Below the pieces are notes generated by a model that was not told the DNA's origin, did not search any database, and worked only from the letters and a program-made list of their open reading frames with translations. This document shows, piece by piece, positions 1-11,122 of a DNA stretch of 64,000 nucleotides. Numbering within the stretch: the stretch's first letter is position 1; the number at the start of each line of letters is the position of its first letter. Position numbers and translations under genes: made by a program. Source of the DNA: Euonymus europaeus. Taxonomy: Eukaryota > Streptophyta > Magnoliopsida > Celastrales > Celastraceae. The DNA lies in NCBI GenBank assembly GCA_963580455.1, contig OY756967.1:11306501-11370500 (forward strand), in the 5' to 3' direction.

Positions 1-539
1 CGAGTATAAGCTTCCAAGATTATTTCGATGCCAAAACACCAACTTTCTATGACAAATAGACAAAACCGTTAAAAACACCTCCACAGAGAGAGTTGAGCAA
101 CTTCGGACAATCAATGTTGTTCGGTGTACACTTTTTATTGTTCTTTTGTGTTAAATTTTACGAAAATGAGCTTGCACGATTATTTCGATGCCAAAACACC
201 AACTTTCTATGACAAATAGACAAAACCGTTAAAAGCTCCTCCATAGAGAGAGTTGAGCAACTTCAGACTATCAAAGTTGCTCGGTGTACACTTTTTATTG
301 TTCTTCTATGTTAAATTTTACGAAAATGAGCTTCCGGGGTTATTTCGATGCCAAAACACCAACTTTCTATGACAAATGGAAAAAACCGTTAAAAGCTCCT
401 CCATAGAGAGAGTTGAGCAACTTCGGACTATCAAAGTTGCTCGGTGTACACTTTTTATTGTTCTTCTATGTTAAATTATACGAAAATGAGCTTGCACGAT
501 TATTTCGATGCCAAAACACCAACTTTCTATGACAAATAG

Positions 540-2800
540 ACAAAACCGTTAAAAGCTCCTCCATAGAGAGAGTTGAGCAACTTCGGACTATCGAAGTTGC
601 TCGATATACACTTTTTATTGTTCTTCTATGTTAAATTTTAAGAAAATGAGCTTCCAGGATTATTTCGATGCCAAAACACCAACTTTCTATGACAAATGGA
701 CAAAACCGTTAAAAGCTCCTTCACAGAGAGAGTTGAGCAACTTCGGACAATCAATGTTGTTCGGTGTACACTTTTTATTGTTCTTTTGTGTTAAATTTTA
801 CGAAAATGAGCTTGCACGATTATTTCGATGCCAAAACACCAACTTTCTATGACAAATGGACAAAACCGTTAAAAGCTCTTCCATAGAGAGAGTTTAGCAA
901 CTTCGGACTATCAAAGTTGCTCGGTGTACACTTTATATTGTTCTACTAAGTCAAATTTTACGAGTATAAGCTTCCAAGATTATTTCGATGCCAAAACATT
1001 AACTTTCTATGACAAATCGACAAAATTGTTAAAAGCACCTTCATAGAAAGAGTTGAGCATCTTCGGACAATCAAAGTTGCTCGGTGTACACTTTTTATTG
1101 TTCCTTTATGTTAAATTTTACGAAAATGAGCTTCCAGGATTATTTCGATGCCAAAACACCAACTTTCTATGACAAATGGAAAAAACCGTTAAAAGCTCCT
1201 CCATAGAGAGAGTTGAGCAACTTCGGACTATCGAAGTTGCTCGGTGTACACTTTTTATTGCTCTTCTATGTTAAATTTTAAGAAAATGCGCTTCCAGGAT
1301 TATTTCGATGCCAAAACACCAACTTTCTATGACAAATGGACAAAACCGTTAAAAGCACCTCCATAGCGAGAGTTGAGCAACTTCGGACAATCAAAGTTGC
1401 TCGGTGTACAATTTATATTGTTCTACTATGTCAAATTTTACGAGTATAAGCTTTCAAGATTATTTCGATGCCAAAACATTAACTTTCTATGACAAATGGA
1501 CAAAACCGTTAAAAGCACTTCCATAGAGAGAGTTTAGCAACTTCGGACTATCAAAGTTGCTCGGTGTACACTTTATATTGTTCTACTAAGTCAAATTTTA
1601 CGAGTATAAGCTTCCAAGATTATTTCGATGCCAAAACATTAACTTTCTATGACAAATGGACAAAATTGTTAAAAGCACCTCCATAGAAAGAGTTGAGCGT
1701 CTTCGGACAATCAAAGTTGCTCGGTGTACACTTTTTATTGTTCTTTTATGTTAAATTTTACGAAAATGAGCTTCCAGGATTATTTCGATGCCAAAACACC
1801 AACTTTCTATGACAAATGGACAAAACCGTTAAAAGCTCCTCCATAGAGAGAGTTGAGCAACTTCGGACTATCGAAGTTGCTCGGTATACACTTTTTATTG
1901 TTCTTCTATGTTAAATTTTAAGAAAATGAGCTTCCAGGATTATTTCGATGCCAAAACACCAACTTTCTATGACAAATGGACAAAACCGTTAAAAGCTCCT
2001 TCACAGAGAGAGTTGAGCAACTTCGGACAATCAATGTTGTTCGGTGTACACTTTTTATTGTTCTTTTGTGTTAAATTTTACGAAAATGAGCTTGCACGAT
2101 TATTTCGATGCCAAAACACCAACTTTCTATGACAAATGGACAAAACCGTTAAAAGCTCTTCCATAGAGAGAGTTTAGCAACTTCGGACTATCAAAGTTGC
2201 TCGGTGTACACTTTATATTGTTCTACTAAGTCAAATTTTACGAGTATAAGCTTCCAAGATTATTTCGATGCCAAAACATTAACTTTCTATGACAAATCGA
2301 CAAAATTGTTAAAAGCACCTTCATAGAAAGAGTTGAGCATCTTCGGACAATCAAAGTTGCTCGGTGTACACTTTTTATTGTTCCTTTATGTTAAATTTTA
2401 CGAAAATGAGCTTCCAGGATTATTTCGATGCCAAAACACCAACTTTCTATGACAAATGGAAAAAACCGTTAAAAGCTCCTCCATAGAGAGAGTTGAGCAA
2501 CTTCGGACTATCGAAGTTGCTCGGTGTACACTTTTTATTGCTCTTCTATGTTAAATTTTAAGAAAATGCGCTTCTAGGATTATTTCGATGCCAAAACACC
2601 AACTTTCTATGACAAATGGACAAAACCGTTAAAAGCACCTCCATAGCGAGAGTTGAGCAACTTCGGACAATCAAAGTTGCTCGGTGTACAATTTATATTG
2701 TTCTACTATGTCAAATTTTACGAGTATAAGCTTTCAAGATTATTTCGATGCCAAAACATTAACTTTCTATGACAAATGGACAAAACCGTTAAAATCTTCT
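540..2800 (+). repeat. 8-monomer higher-order repeat, left tract (1,280 bp period)
   Basis: Bases about 540-1,520 match 1,820-2,800 at an offset of 1,280 (8 x 160). Private words return at this offset: the tcacagagag variant (721 and 2,001), gacaaatcga (1,011 and 2,291) and agaaaatgcg (1,291 and 2,571). The differences I noticed are at 604 (tcgatataca against tcggtataca) and near 1,304 (cttccagg against cttctagg). Both copies contain the same 74-codon accidental open frame. After about 1,520 the second copy passes into other variants, so this is two units rather than a long HOR array. Confidence 0.88.
575..602. other. Perfect 11 bp dyad in a satellite monomer
   Basis: GAGCAACTTCG (575-585), spacer gactat (586-591), CGAAGTTGCTC (592-602). 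The arms are exact reverse complements. The same perfect dyad is present at 1,215-1,242, 1,855-1,882, 2,495-2,522, 6,813-6,840 and many other monomers with the tatcgaag form. Confidence 0.95.
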
Positions 2801-5800
2801 CCATAAAAAGAGTTGAGCATCTTTGGACAATCAAAGTTGCTCGGTGTACACTTTTTATTGTTCTTTTATGATAAATTTTTTGAGTATAAGCTTCCAAGAT
2901 TATTTCGATGCCAAAAAATTAACTTTCTATGACAAATGGAGAAAATTGTTAAAAGCACCTCCATAGAAAGAGTTGAGCATCTTCGGACAATCAATGTTGC
3001 TCGGTGTACACTTTTTATTATTCTTCTATGTTAAATTTTATGAAAATGAGCTTTCAGGATTATTTCGATGCCGAAACACCAACTTTCTATGACAAATGGA
3101 CAAAACCGTTAAAAGCACCTCCATAGCGAGAGTTGAGCAACTTCGGACAATCAAAGTTGCTCGGTGTACAATTTATATTGTTCTTCTATGTTAAATTTTA
3201 CGAAAATGAGCTTCCAGGATTATTTCGATGCCAAAACACCAACTTTCTATGACAAATAGACAAAACCGTTAAAAACACCTCCATAGAGAGAGTTGAGCAA
3301 CTTCGGACAGTCAATGTTGCTCGGTGTACACTTTTTATTGCTCTTCTATGTTAAATTTTAAGAAAATGCGCTTCCAGGATTATTTCGATGCCAAAACACC
3401 AACTTTCTATGACAAATGGACAAAACCGTTAAAAGCTCCTCCATAGCGAGAGTTGAGCAACTTCGGACAATCAAAGTTGCTCGGTGTACAATTTATATTT
3501 TTCTACTATGTCAAATTTTACGAGTATAAGCTTTCAAGATTATTTCGATGCCAAAACATTAACTTTCTATGACAAATGGACAAAACCGTTAAAATCTCCT
3601 CCATAGAAAGAGTTGAGCATCTTCGGACAATCAAAGTTGCTCGGTGTACACTTTTTATTGTTCTTTTATGATAAATTTTTTGAGTATAAGCTTCCAAGAT
3701 TATTTTGATGCCAAAAAATTAACTTTCTATGACAAATGGAAAAAATTGTTAAAAACACCTCCATAGAAAGAGTTGAGCATCTTCGGACAATCAAAGTTGC
3801 TCGGTGTACACTTTTTATTATTCTTCTATGTTAAATTTTATGAAAATGAGCTTTCAGGATTATTTCGATGCCAAAACACCAACTTTCTATGACAAATGGA
3901 CAAAACCGTTAAAAGCACCTCCATAGCGAGAGTTGAGCAACTTCGGACAATCAAAGTTGCTCGGTGTACAATTTATATTGTTCTACTATGTCAAATTTTA
4001 CGAGTATAAGCTTTCAAGATTATTTCGATGCCAAAACATTAACTTTCTATGAAAAATGGACAAAACCATTAAAATCTCCTCCATAGAAAGGGTTAAGCAT
4101 CTTCGGACAATCAAAGTTGCTCGGTGTACACTTTTTATTGTTCTTTTATGTTAAATTTTAAGAAAATGAGCTTCCAGGATTATTACGATTCCAAAACAAC
4201 AACTTTCTATGACAAATGGAAAAAACCGTTAGAAGCTCCTCCATAGAGAGAGTTGAGCAACTTCGGACTATGGAATTTGCTCGGTGTACACTTTTTATTA
4301 TTCTTCTATGTTAAATTTTACGAAAATGAGCTTCCAGGATTATTTCGATGCCAAAACACCAACTTTCTATGACAAATAGACAAAACCGTTGAAAACACCT
4401 CCACAGAGAGAGTTGAGCAACTTCGGACAATCAATGTTGTTCGGTGTACACTTTTTAGTGTTCTTTTATGTTAAATTTTACGAAAATGAGCTTGCACGAT
4501 TATTTCGATGCCAAAACACCAACTTTCTATGACAAATGGACAAAACCGTTAAAAGCTCCTCCATAGAGAGAGTTGAGCAACTTCGGACTATCAAAGTTGC
4601 TCGGTGTACACTTTATATTGTTCTACTAAGTCAAATTTTACGAGTATAAGCTTCCAAGATTATTTCGATGCCAAAACAACAACTTTCTATGACAAATGGA
4701 CAAAACCGTTAAAAGCTCCTCCATAGAGAGAGTTGAGCAACTTCGGACTATCAAAGTTGCTCGGTGTACACTTTTTATTGTTCTTCTATGTTAAATTTTA
4801 AGAAAATGAGCTTCCAGGATTATTTCGATGCCAAAACAACAACTTTCTATGACAAATGGAAAAAACCGTTAAAAGCTCCTCCATGGAGAGAGTTGAGCAA
4901 CTTTGGACAATCAAAGTTGCTCGGTGTACACTTTATATTGTTCTACTAAGTCAAATTTTACGAGTATAAGCTTCCAAGATTATTTCGATTCCAAAACGTT
5001 AACTTTCTATGACAAATGGACAAAACCGTTAAAAGCACTTCCATAGAGAGAGTTTAGCAACTTCGGACTATCAAAGTTGCTCGGTGTACACTTTATATTG
5101 TTCTACTAAGTCAAATTTTACGAGTACAAGCTTCCAAGATTATTTCGATGCCAAAACATTAACTTTCTATGACAAATGGACAAAATTGTTAAAAGCACCT
5201 CCATAGAAAGAGTTGAGCGTCTTCGGACAATCAAAGTTGCTCGGTGTACACTTTTTATTGTTCTTTTATGATAAATTTGTTGAGTACAAGCTTCCAAGAT
5301 TATTTCGATGCCAAAAAATTAACTTTCTATGACAAATGGAAAAAATTGTTAAAAGCACCTCCATAGAAAGAGTTGAGCATCTTCGGACAATCAAAGTTGC
5401 TCGGTGTACACTTTTTATTATTCTTCTATGTCAAATTTTATGAAAATGAGCTTTCAGGATTATTTCGATGCCAAAACACCAACTTTCTATGACAAATGGA
5501 CAAAACCGTTAAAAGCACCTCCATAGCGAGAGTTGAGCGACTTCGGACAATCAAAGTTGCTCGGTGTACAATTTATATTGTTCTACTAAGTCAAATTTTA
5601 CGAGTATAAGCTTCCAAGATTATTTCGATGCCAAAACATTAACTTTCTATGACAAATGGACAAAATTGTTAAAAGCACCTCCATAGAAAGAGTTGAGCAT
5701 CTTCGGACAATCAAAGTTGCTCGGTGTACACTTTTTATTGTTCTTTTATGTTAAATTTTACGAAAATGAGCTTCCAGGATTATTTCGATGCCAAAACACC

Positions 5801-6112
5801 AACTTTCTATGACAAATGGACAAAACCGTTAAAAGCTCCTCCATAGAGAGAGTTGAGCAACTTCGGACTATCGAAGTTGCTCGGTATACACTTTTTATTG
5901 TTCTTCTATGTTAAATTTTAAGAAAATGAGCTTCCAGGATTATTTCGATGCCAAAACACCAACTTTCTATGACAAATGGACAAAACCGTTAAAAGCTCCT
6001 CCATAGCGAGAGTTGAGCAACTTCGGAGAATCAAAGTTGCTCGGTGTACAATTTATATTGTTCTACTAAGTCAAATTTTACGAGTATAAGCTTTCAAGAT
6101 TATTTCGATGCC
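1471..6112 (+). repeat. Duplicated tract F1 (about 4.6 kb)
   Basis: This tract matches 37,629-42,269 at an offset of 36,158 bases, falling to 36,157 after a one-base deletion near 41,737. Shared private variants include the ccataaaaag word (2,801 and 38,959), the degenerate ataaattttttgagtataag junction (2,870 and 39,028), attttgatgcc (3,693), the ggactatggaatttgctc variant (4,264-4,281) and cttcggagaatc (6,021 and 42,178). It ends where the left copy reads ccgaaacacc (6,111) and the right copy reads ccaaaacatt. A patch near 2,130-2,200 does not match the right copy and looks like a local conversion tract. Confidence 0.85.
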
Positions 6113-9100
6113 GAAACACCAACTTTCTATGACAAATGGAGAAAACCGTTAAAAGCACCTCCATAGCGAGAGTTGAGCAACTTCGGACAATCAAAGTTGC
6201 TCGGTGTACAATTTATATTGTTCTTCTATGTTAAATTTTACGAAAATGAGCTTCCAGGATTATTTCGATGCCAAAACACCAACTTTCTATGACAAATAGA
6301 CAAAACCGTTAAAAACACCTCCATAGAGAGAGTTGAGCAACTTCGGACAATCAATGTTGCTCGGTGTACACTTTTTATTGCTCTTCAAGTTAAATTTTAA
6401 GAAAATGCGCTTCCGGGATTATTTCGATGCCAAAACACCAACTTTCTATGACAAATGGACAAAACCGTTAAAAGCTCCTCCATAGCGAGAGTTGAGCAAC
6501 TTCGGACAATCAAAGTTGCTCGGTGTACAATTTATATTGTTCTACTATGTCAAATTTTATGAGTATAAGCTTTCAAGATTATTTCGATGCCAAAACATTA
6601 ACTTTCTATGACAAATGGACAAAACTGTTAAGAGCAGCTCCATAGAAAGAGTTGAGCATTTCGGACAATCAAAGTTGCTCGGTGTACACTTTTTATTGTT
6701 CTTTTATGTTAAATTTTACGAAAATGAGCTTCCAGGATTATTTCGATGCCAAAACACCAACTTTCTATGACAAATGGAAAAAACCGTTAGAAGCTCCTCC
6801 ATAGAGAGAGTTGAGCAACTTCGGACTATCGAAGTTGCTCGGTGTACACTTTTTATTGTTCTTTTATGTTAAATTTTACGAAAATGAGCTTCCAGGATTA
6901 TTTCGATGCCAAAACACCAACTTTCAATGACAAATAGACAAAACCGTTAAAAACACCTCCACAGAGAGAGTTGAGCAACTTCGGACAATCAATGTTGTTC
7001 GGTGTACACTTTTTATTGTTCTTTTATGTTAAATTTTACGAAAATGAGCTTGCACGATTATTTCGATGCCAAAACACCAACTTTCTATGACAAATGGACA
7101 AAACCGTTAAAAGCTCCTCCATAGAGAGAGTTGAGCAACTTCGGACTATCAAATTTGCTCGGTGTACACTTTATATTGTTCTACTAAGTCAAATTTTACG
7201 AGTATAAGCTTCCAAGATTATTTCGATGCCAAAACACCAACTTTCTATGACAAATGGACAAAACCGTTAAAAGCTCCTCCATAGAGAGAGTTGAGCAACT
7301 TCGGACTATCAAAGTTGCTCGGTGTACACTTTTTATTGTTCTTCTATGTTAAATTTTAAGAAAATGAGCTTCCAGAATTATTTCGATGCCAAAACACCAA
7401 CTTTCTATGACAAATGGAAAAAACCGTTAAAAGCACTTCCATAGAGAGAGTTTAGCAACTTCGGACTATCAAAGTTGCTCGGTGTACACTTTATATTGTT
7501 CTACTAAGTCAAATTTTACGAGTATAAGCTTCCAAGATTATTTCGATGCCAAAACATTAACTTTCTATGACAAATGGACAAAATTGTTAAAAGCACCTCC
7601 GTAGAAAGAGTTGAGCATCTTCGGACAATCAAAGTTGCTCGGTGTACACTTTTTATTGTTCTTTTATGTTAAATTTTACGAAAATGAGCTTCCAGGATTA
7701 TTTCGATGCCAAAACACCAACTTTCTATGACAAATGGACAAAACCGTTAAAAGCTCCTCCATAGAAAGAGTTGAGCATCTTCGGACAATCAAAGTTGCTC
7801 GGTGTACACTTTATATTGTTCTACTAAGTCAAATTTTATGAGTATAAGCTTGCACGATTATTTCGATGCCAAAACACCAACTTTCTATGACAAATGGACA
7901 AAACCGTTAAAATCACCTCCATAGCGAGAGTTGAGCAACTTCGGACAATCAAAGTTGCTCGGTGTTCAATTTATATTGTTCTACTAAGTCAAATTTTACG
8001 AGTATAAGCTTTCAAGATTATTTCGATGCCAAAACATTAACTTTCTATGACAAATGGACAAAATTGTTAAAAGCACCTCCATAGAAAGAGTTGAGCATCT
8101 TCGGACAATCAAAGTTGCTCGGTGTACACTTTTTATTGTTCTTTTATGTTAAATTTTACGAAAATGAGCTTCCAGGATTATTTCGATGCCAAAACACCAA
8201 CTTTCTATGACAAATGGACAAAACCGTTAAAAGCTCCTCCATAGAGAGAGTTGAGCAACTTCGGACTATCGAAGTTGCTCGGGATACACTTTTTATTGTT
8301 CTTCTATGTTAAATTTTAAGAAAATGAGCTTCCAGGATTATTTCGATGCCAAAACACCAACTTTCTATGACAAATGGACAAAACCGTTAAAAGCTCCTCC
8401 ATAGCGAGAGTTGAGCAACTTCGGACAATCAAAGTTGCTCGGTGTACAATTTATATTGTTCTACTAAGTCAAATTTTACGAGTATAAGCTTTCAAGATTA
8501 TTTCGATGCCAAAACATTAACTTTCTATGACAAATGGACAAAACCGTTAAAATCTCCTCAATAGAAAGAGTTGAGCATCTTCGGACAATCAAAGTTGCTC
8601 GGTGTACACTTTTTATTGTTTTTCTATGTTAAATTTTACGAAAATGAGCTTCCAGGATTATTTCGATGCCAAAACAGCAACTTTCTATGACAAATGGACA
8701 AAACCGTTAAAAGCTCCTCCATAGCGAGAGTTGAGCAACTTCGGACAATCAAAGTTGCTCGGTGTACAATTTATATTGTTCTACTAAGTCAAATTTTACG
8801 AGTATAAGCTTTCAAGATTATTTCGATGCCAAAACATTAACTTTCTATGACAAATGGACAAAACCGTTAAAATCTCCTCAATAGAAAGAGTTGAGCATCT
8901 TCGGACAATCAAAGTTGCTCGGTGTACACTTTTTATTGTTCTTCTATGTTAAATTTTACGAAAATGAGCTTCCGGGGCTATTTCGATGCCAAAACACCAA
9001 CTTTCTATGACAAATGGACAAAACCGTTAAAAGCTCATCCATAGAGAGAGTTGAGCAACTTCGGACAATCAATATTGCTCGGTGTACACTTTTTATTGTT

Positions 9101-9438
9101 CTTTTATGTTAAATTTTACGAAAATGAGCTTGCACGATTATATCGATGCCAAAACACCAACTTTCTATGACAAATAGACAAAACCGTTAAAAACACCTCC
9201 ATAGAGAGAGTTGAGCATCTTCGGACAATCAAAGTTGCTCGGTGTACACTTTTTATTGTTCTTTTATGTTAAATTTTACGAAAATGAGCTTCCGGGGTTA
9301 TTTCGATGCCAAAACACCAACTTTCTATGACAAATGGACAAAACCGTTAAAAGCTCCTCCATAGAGAGAGTTGAGCAACTTCAGACTATCAAAGTTGCTC
9401 GGTGTACACTTTTTATTGTTCTTCTATGTTAAATTTTA

Positions 9439-9598
9439 CGAAAATGAGCTTCCGGGATTATTTCGATGCCAAAACACCAACTTTGTATGACAAATGGACA
9501 AAACCGTTAAAAGCTCCTCCATAGAGAGAGTTGAGCAACTTCGGACTATCGAAGTTGCTCGGTATACACTTTTTATTGTTCTTCTATGTTAAATTTTA
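9439..9598 (+). repeat. Representative monomer carrying the perfect dyad
   Basis: This is one complete 160 bp unit, phased to begin at the cgaaaatgag start. Bases 1-60 hold the cttccgggat and tttcgatgcc words. Bases 61-90 hold aaaccgttaaaagctcctcc and tagagag. Bases 95-122 hold the inverted repeat GAGCAACTTCG, six bases, then CGAAGTTGCTC. Bases 131-160 are AT-rich and pyrimidine-rich. The unit carries about six CpG dinucleotides, one TaqI site (TCGA) in tttcgatg and a second in the dyad, and a variant of the TGTACA word (tatacact here, tgtacact in most units). The start point is a convention; any rotation is equivalent. Confidence 0.95.
9533..9560. other. Perfect 11 bp dyad in monomer m8 of the core unit
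   Basis: The same inverted repeat as at 575-602. In the core 8-monomer unit (8,319-9,598) only m8 has both arms intact. The m2, m4 and m6 monomers read gagcatcttcgg with caatcaaag, which breaks two arm positions; m1 and m3 have the intact left arm but tcaaag on the right, one mismatch. The perfect site therefore recurs once per higher-order unit here. Confidence 0.9.
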
Positions 9599-10718
9599 AG
9601 AAAATGAGCTTCCAGGATTATTTCGATGCCAAAACACCAACTTTCTATGACAAATGGACAAAACCGTTAAAAGCTCCTCCATAGCGAGAGTTGAGCAACT
9701 TCGGACAATCAAAGTTGCTCGGTGTACAATTTATATTGTTCTACTAAGTCAAATTTTACGAGTATAAGCTTTCAAGATTATTTCGATGCCAAAACATTAA
9801 CTTTCTATGACAAATGGAGAAAACCGTTAAAATCTCCTCAATAGAAAGAGTTGAGCATCTTCGGACAATCAAAGTTGCTCGGTGTACACTTTTTATTGTT
9901 CTTCTATGTTAAATTTTACGAAAATGAGCTTCCAGGATTATTTCGATGCCAAAACAGCAACTTTCTATGACAAATGGACAAAACCGTTAAAAGCTCCTCC
10001 ATAGCGAGAGTTGAGCAACTTCGGACAATCAAAGTTGCTCGGTGTACAATTTATATTGTTCTACTAAGTCAAATTTTACGAGTATAAGCTTTCAAGATTA
10101 TTTCGATGCCAAAACATTAACTTTCTATGACAAATGGACAAAACCGTTAAAATCTCCTCAATAGAAAGAGTTGAGCATCTTCGGACAATCAAAGTTGCTC
10201 GGTGTACACTTTTTATTGTTCTTCTATGTTAAATTTTACGAAAATGAGCTTCCGGGGTTATTTCGATGCCAAAACACCAATTTTCTATGACAAATGGACA
10301 AAACCGTTAAAAGCTCATCCATAGAGAGAGTTGAGCAACTTCGGACAATCAATATTGCTCGGTGTACACTTTTTATTGTTCTTTTATGTTAAATTTTACG
10401 AAAATGAGCTTCCGGGGTTATTTCGATGCCAAAACACCAACTTTCTATGGCAAATGGACAAAACCGTTAAAAGCTCCTCCATAGAGAGAGTTGAGCAACT
10501 TCAGACTATCAAAGTTGCTCGGTGTACACTTTTTATTGTTCTTCTATGTTAAATTTTACGAAAATGAGCTTCCGGGATTATTTCGATGCCAAAACACCAA
10601 CTTTGTATGACAAATGGACAAAACCGTTAAAAGCTCCTCCATAGAGAGAGTTGAGCAACTTCGGACTATCGAAGTTGCTCGGTGTAGACTTTTTATTGTT
10701 CTTTTCTGTTAAATTTTA
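9599..10718 (+). repeat. 7-monomer derivative of the higher-order unit (m6 lost), copy A
   Basis: The second unit follows the m1-m5 order at 9,599, 9,759, 9,919, 10,079 and 10,239, then passes directly to an m7-like monomer at 10,399 and m8 at 10,559. The ClaI-bearing m6 monomer is absent, so the unit is 1,120 bp rather than 1,280. The m7 monomer here carries ctttctatgg. The same 7-monomer form is seen at 20,639-21,758, 25,439-26,558 and 32,959-34,078. Copy B keeps all eight. Confidence 0.85.
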
Positions 10719-11122
10719 CGAAAATGAGCTTGCACGATTATTTCGATGCCAAAACACCAACTTTCTATGACAAATGGACAAAACCGTTAAAAGCTCTTCC
10801 ATAGAGAGAGTTTAGCAACTTCGGACTATCAAAGTTGCTCGGTGTACACTTTATATTGTTCTACTAAGTTAAATTTTACGAAAATGAGCTTCCGGGGTTA
10901 TTTCGATGCCAAAACACCAATTTTCTATGACAAATGGACAAAACCGTTAAAAGCTCATCCATAGAGAGAGTTGAGCAACTTCGGACAATCAAAGTTGCTC
11001 GGTGTACACTTTTTATTGTTCTTTTATGTTAAATTTTACGAAAATGAACTTCCAGGATTATTTCGATGCTAAAACACCATCTTTCTATGACAAATGGACA
11101 AAACCGTTAAAAGCTCCTCCAT

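Larger units (their letters stand above)
8319..9598 (+). repeat. 8-monomer higher-order unit, first unit of copy A
   Basis: Eight successive monomers, called m1-m8 here, start at 8,319, 8,479, 8,639, 8,799, 8,959, 9,119, 9,279 and 9,439. m1 starts agaaaatgag with tagcgag. m2 and m4 start cgagtataag (HindIII AAGCTT) with tcctcaatag. m3 has aaaacagcaac. m5 has cttccgggg and aagctcatcc. m6 has cttgcacg and tatatcgatg (ClaI). m7 has cttccgggg and tcagactatc. m8 has ctttgtatga and the perfect dyad. The order restarts at 9,599. The same unit recurs at 12,479, 19,359, 24,159 and 31,679. Confidence 0.9.
6672..10686 (+). repeat. Core block, copy A
   Basis: Bases 6,672-10,686 match 17,712-21,726 at an offset of 11,040 (69 monomers); bases 6,963-10,411 also match 11,123-14,571 at an offset of 4,160 (26 monomers). 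Four differences from copy C were noticed in about 4.0 kb: 7,591 (gtag for atag), 8,591 (tttctatg for cttctatg), 10,281 (ttttctatga for ctttctatga) and the tcggacaatc word at 10,021, which is tcggaaaatc in copy C. It contains the private gggatacact word at 8,281 and a ClaI site (ATCGAT) at 9,142. Confidence 0.9.

Noticed and set aside
1..160. Internal 40 bp sub-repeat as in some plant satellites with 159-160 bp units
   Set aside because: Dividing the monomer into four 40 bp parts gives no convincing similarity among the parts by eye.
575..602. CENP-B box within the dyad
   Set aside because: The CENP-B box needs TTCG, four bases, A, two bases, CGGG. The dyad has TTCG and the A at the right distance but GAAG where CGGG is required, and the tttcgatgcc word also fails.
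628..852. Repeated 60-75 codon open frames in the array (628, 1,908, 4,764, 10,331, 21,371, 26,171, 33,691, 38,066, 46,329, 53,711, 60,819 and others)
   Set aside because: They are readings of the satellite itself. Since 160 is not divisible by three, the same DNA is read in successive frames within one open frame; identical frames recur only because the DNA blocks are duplicated, and no start context or conserved protein is evident.
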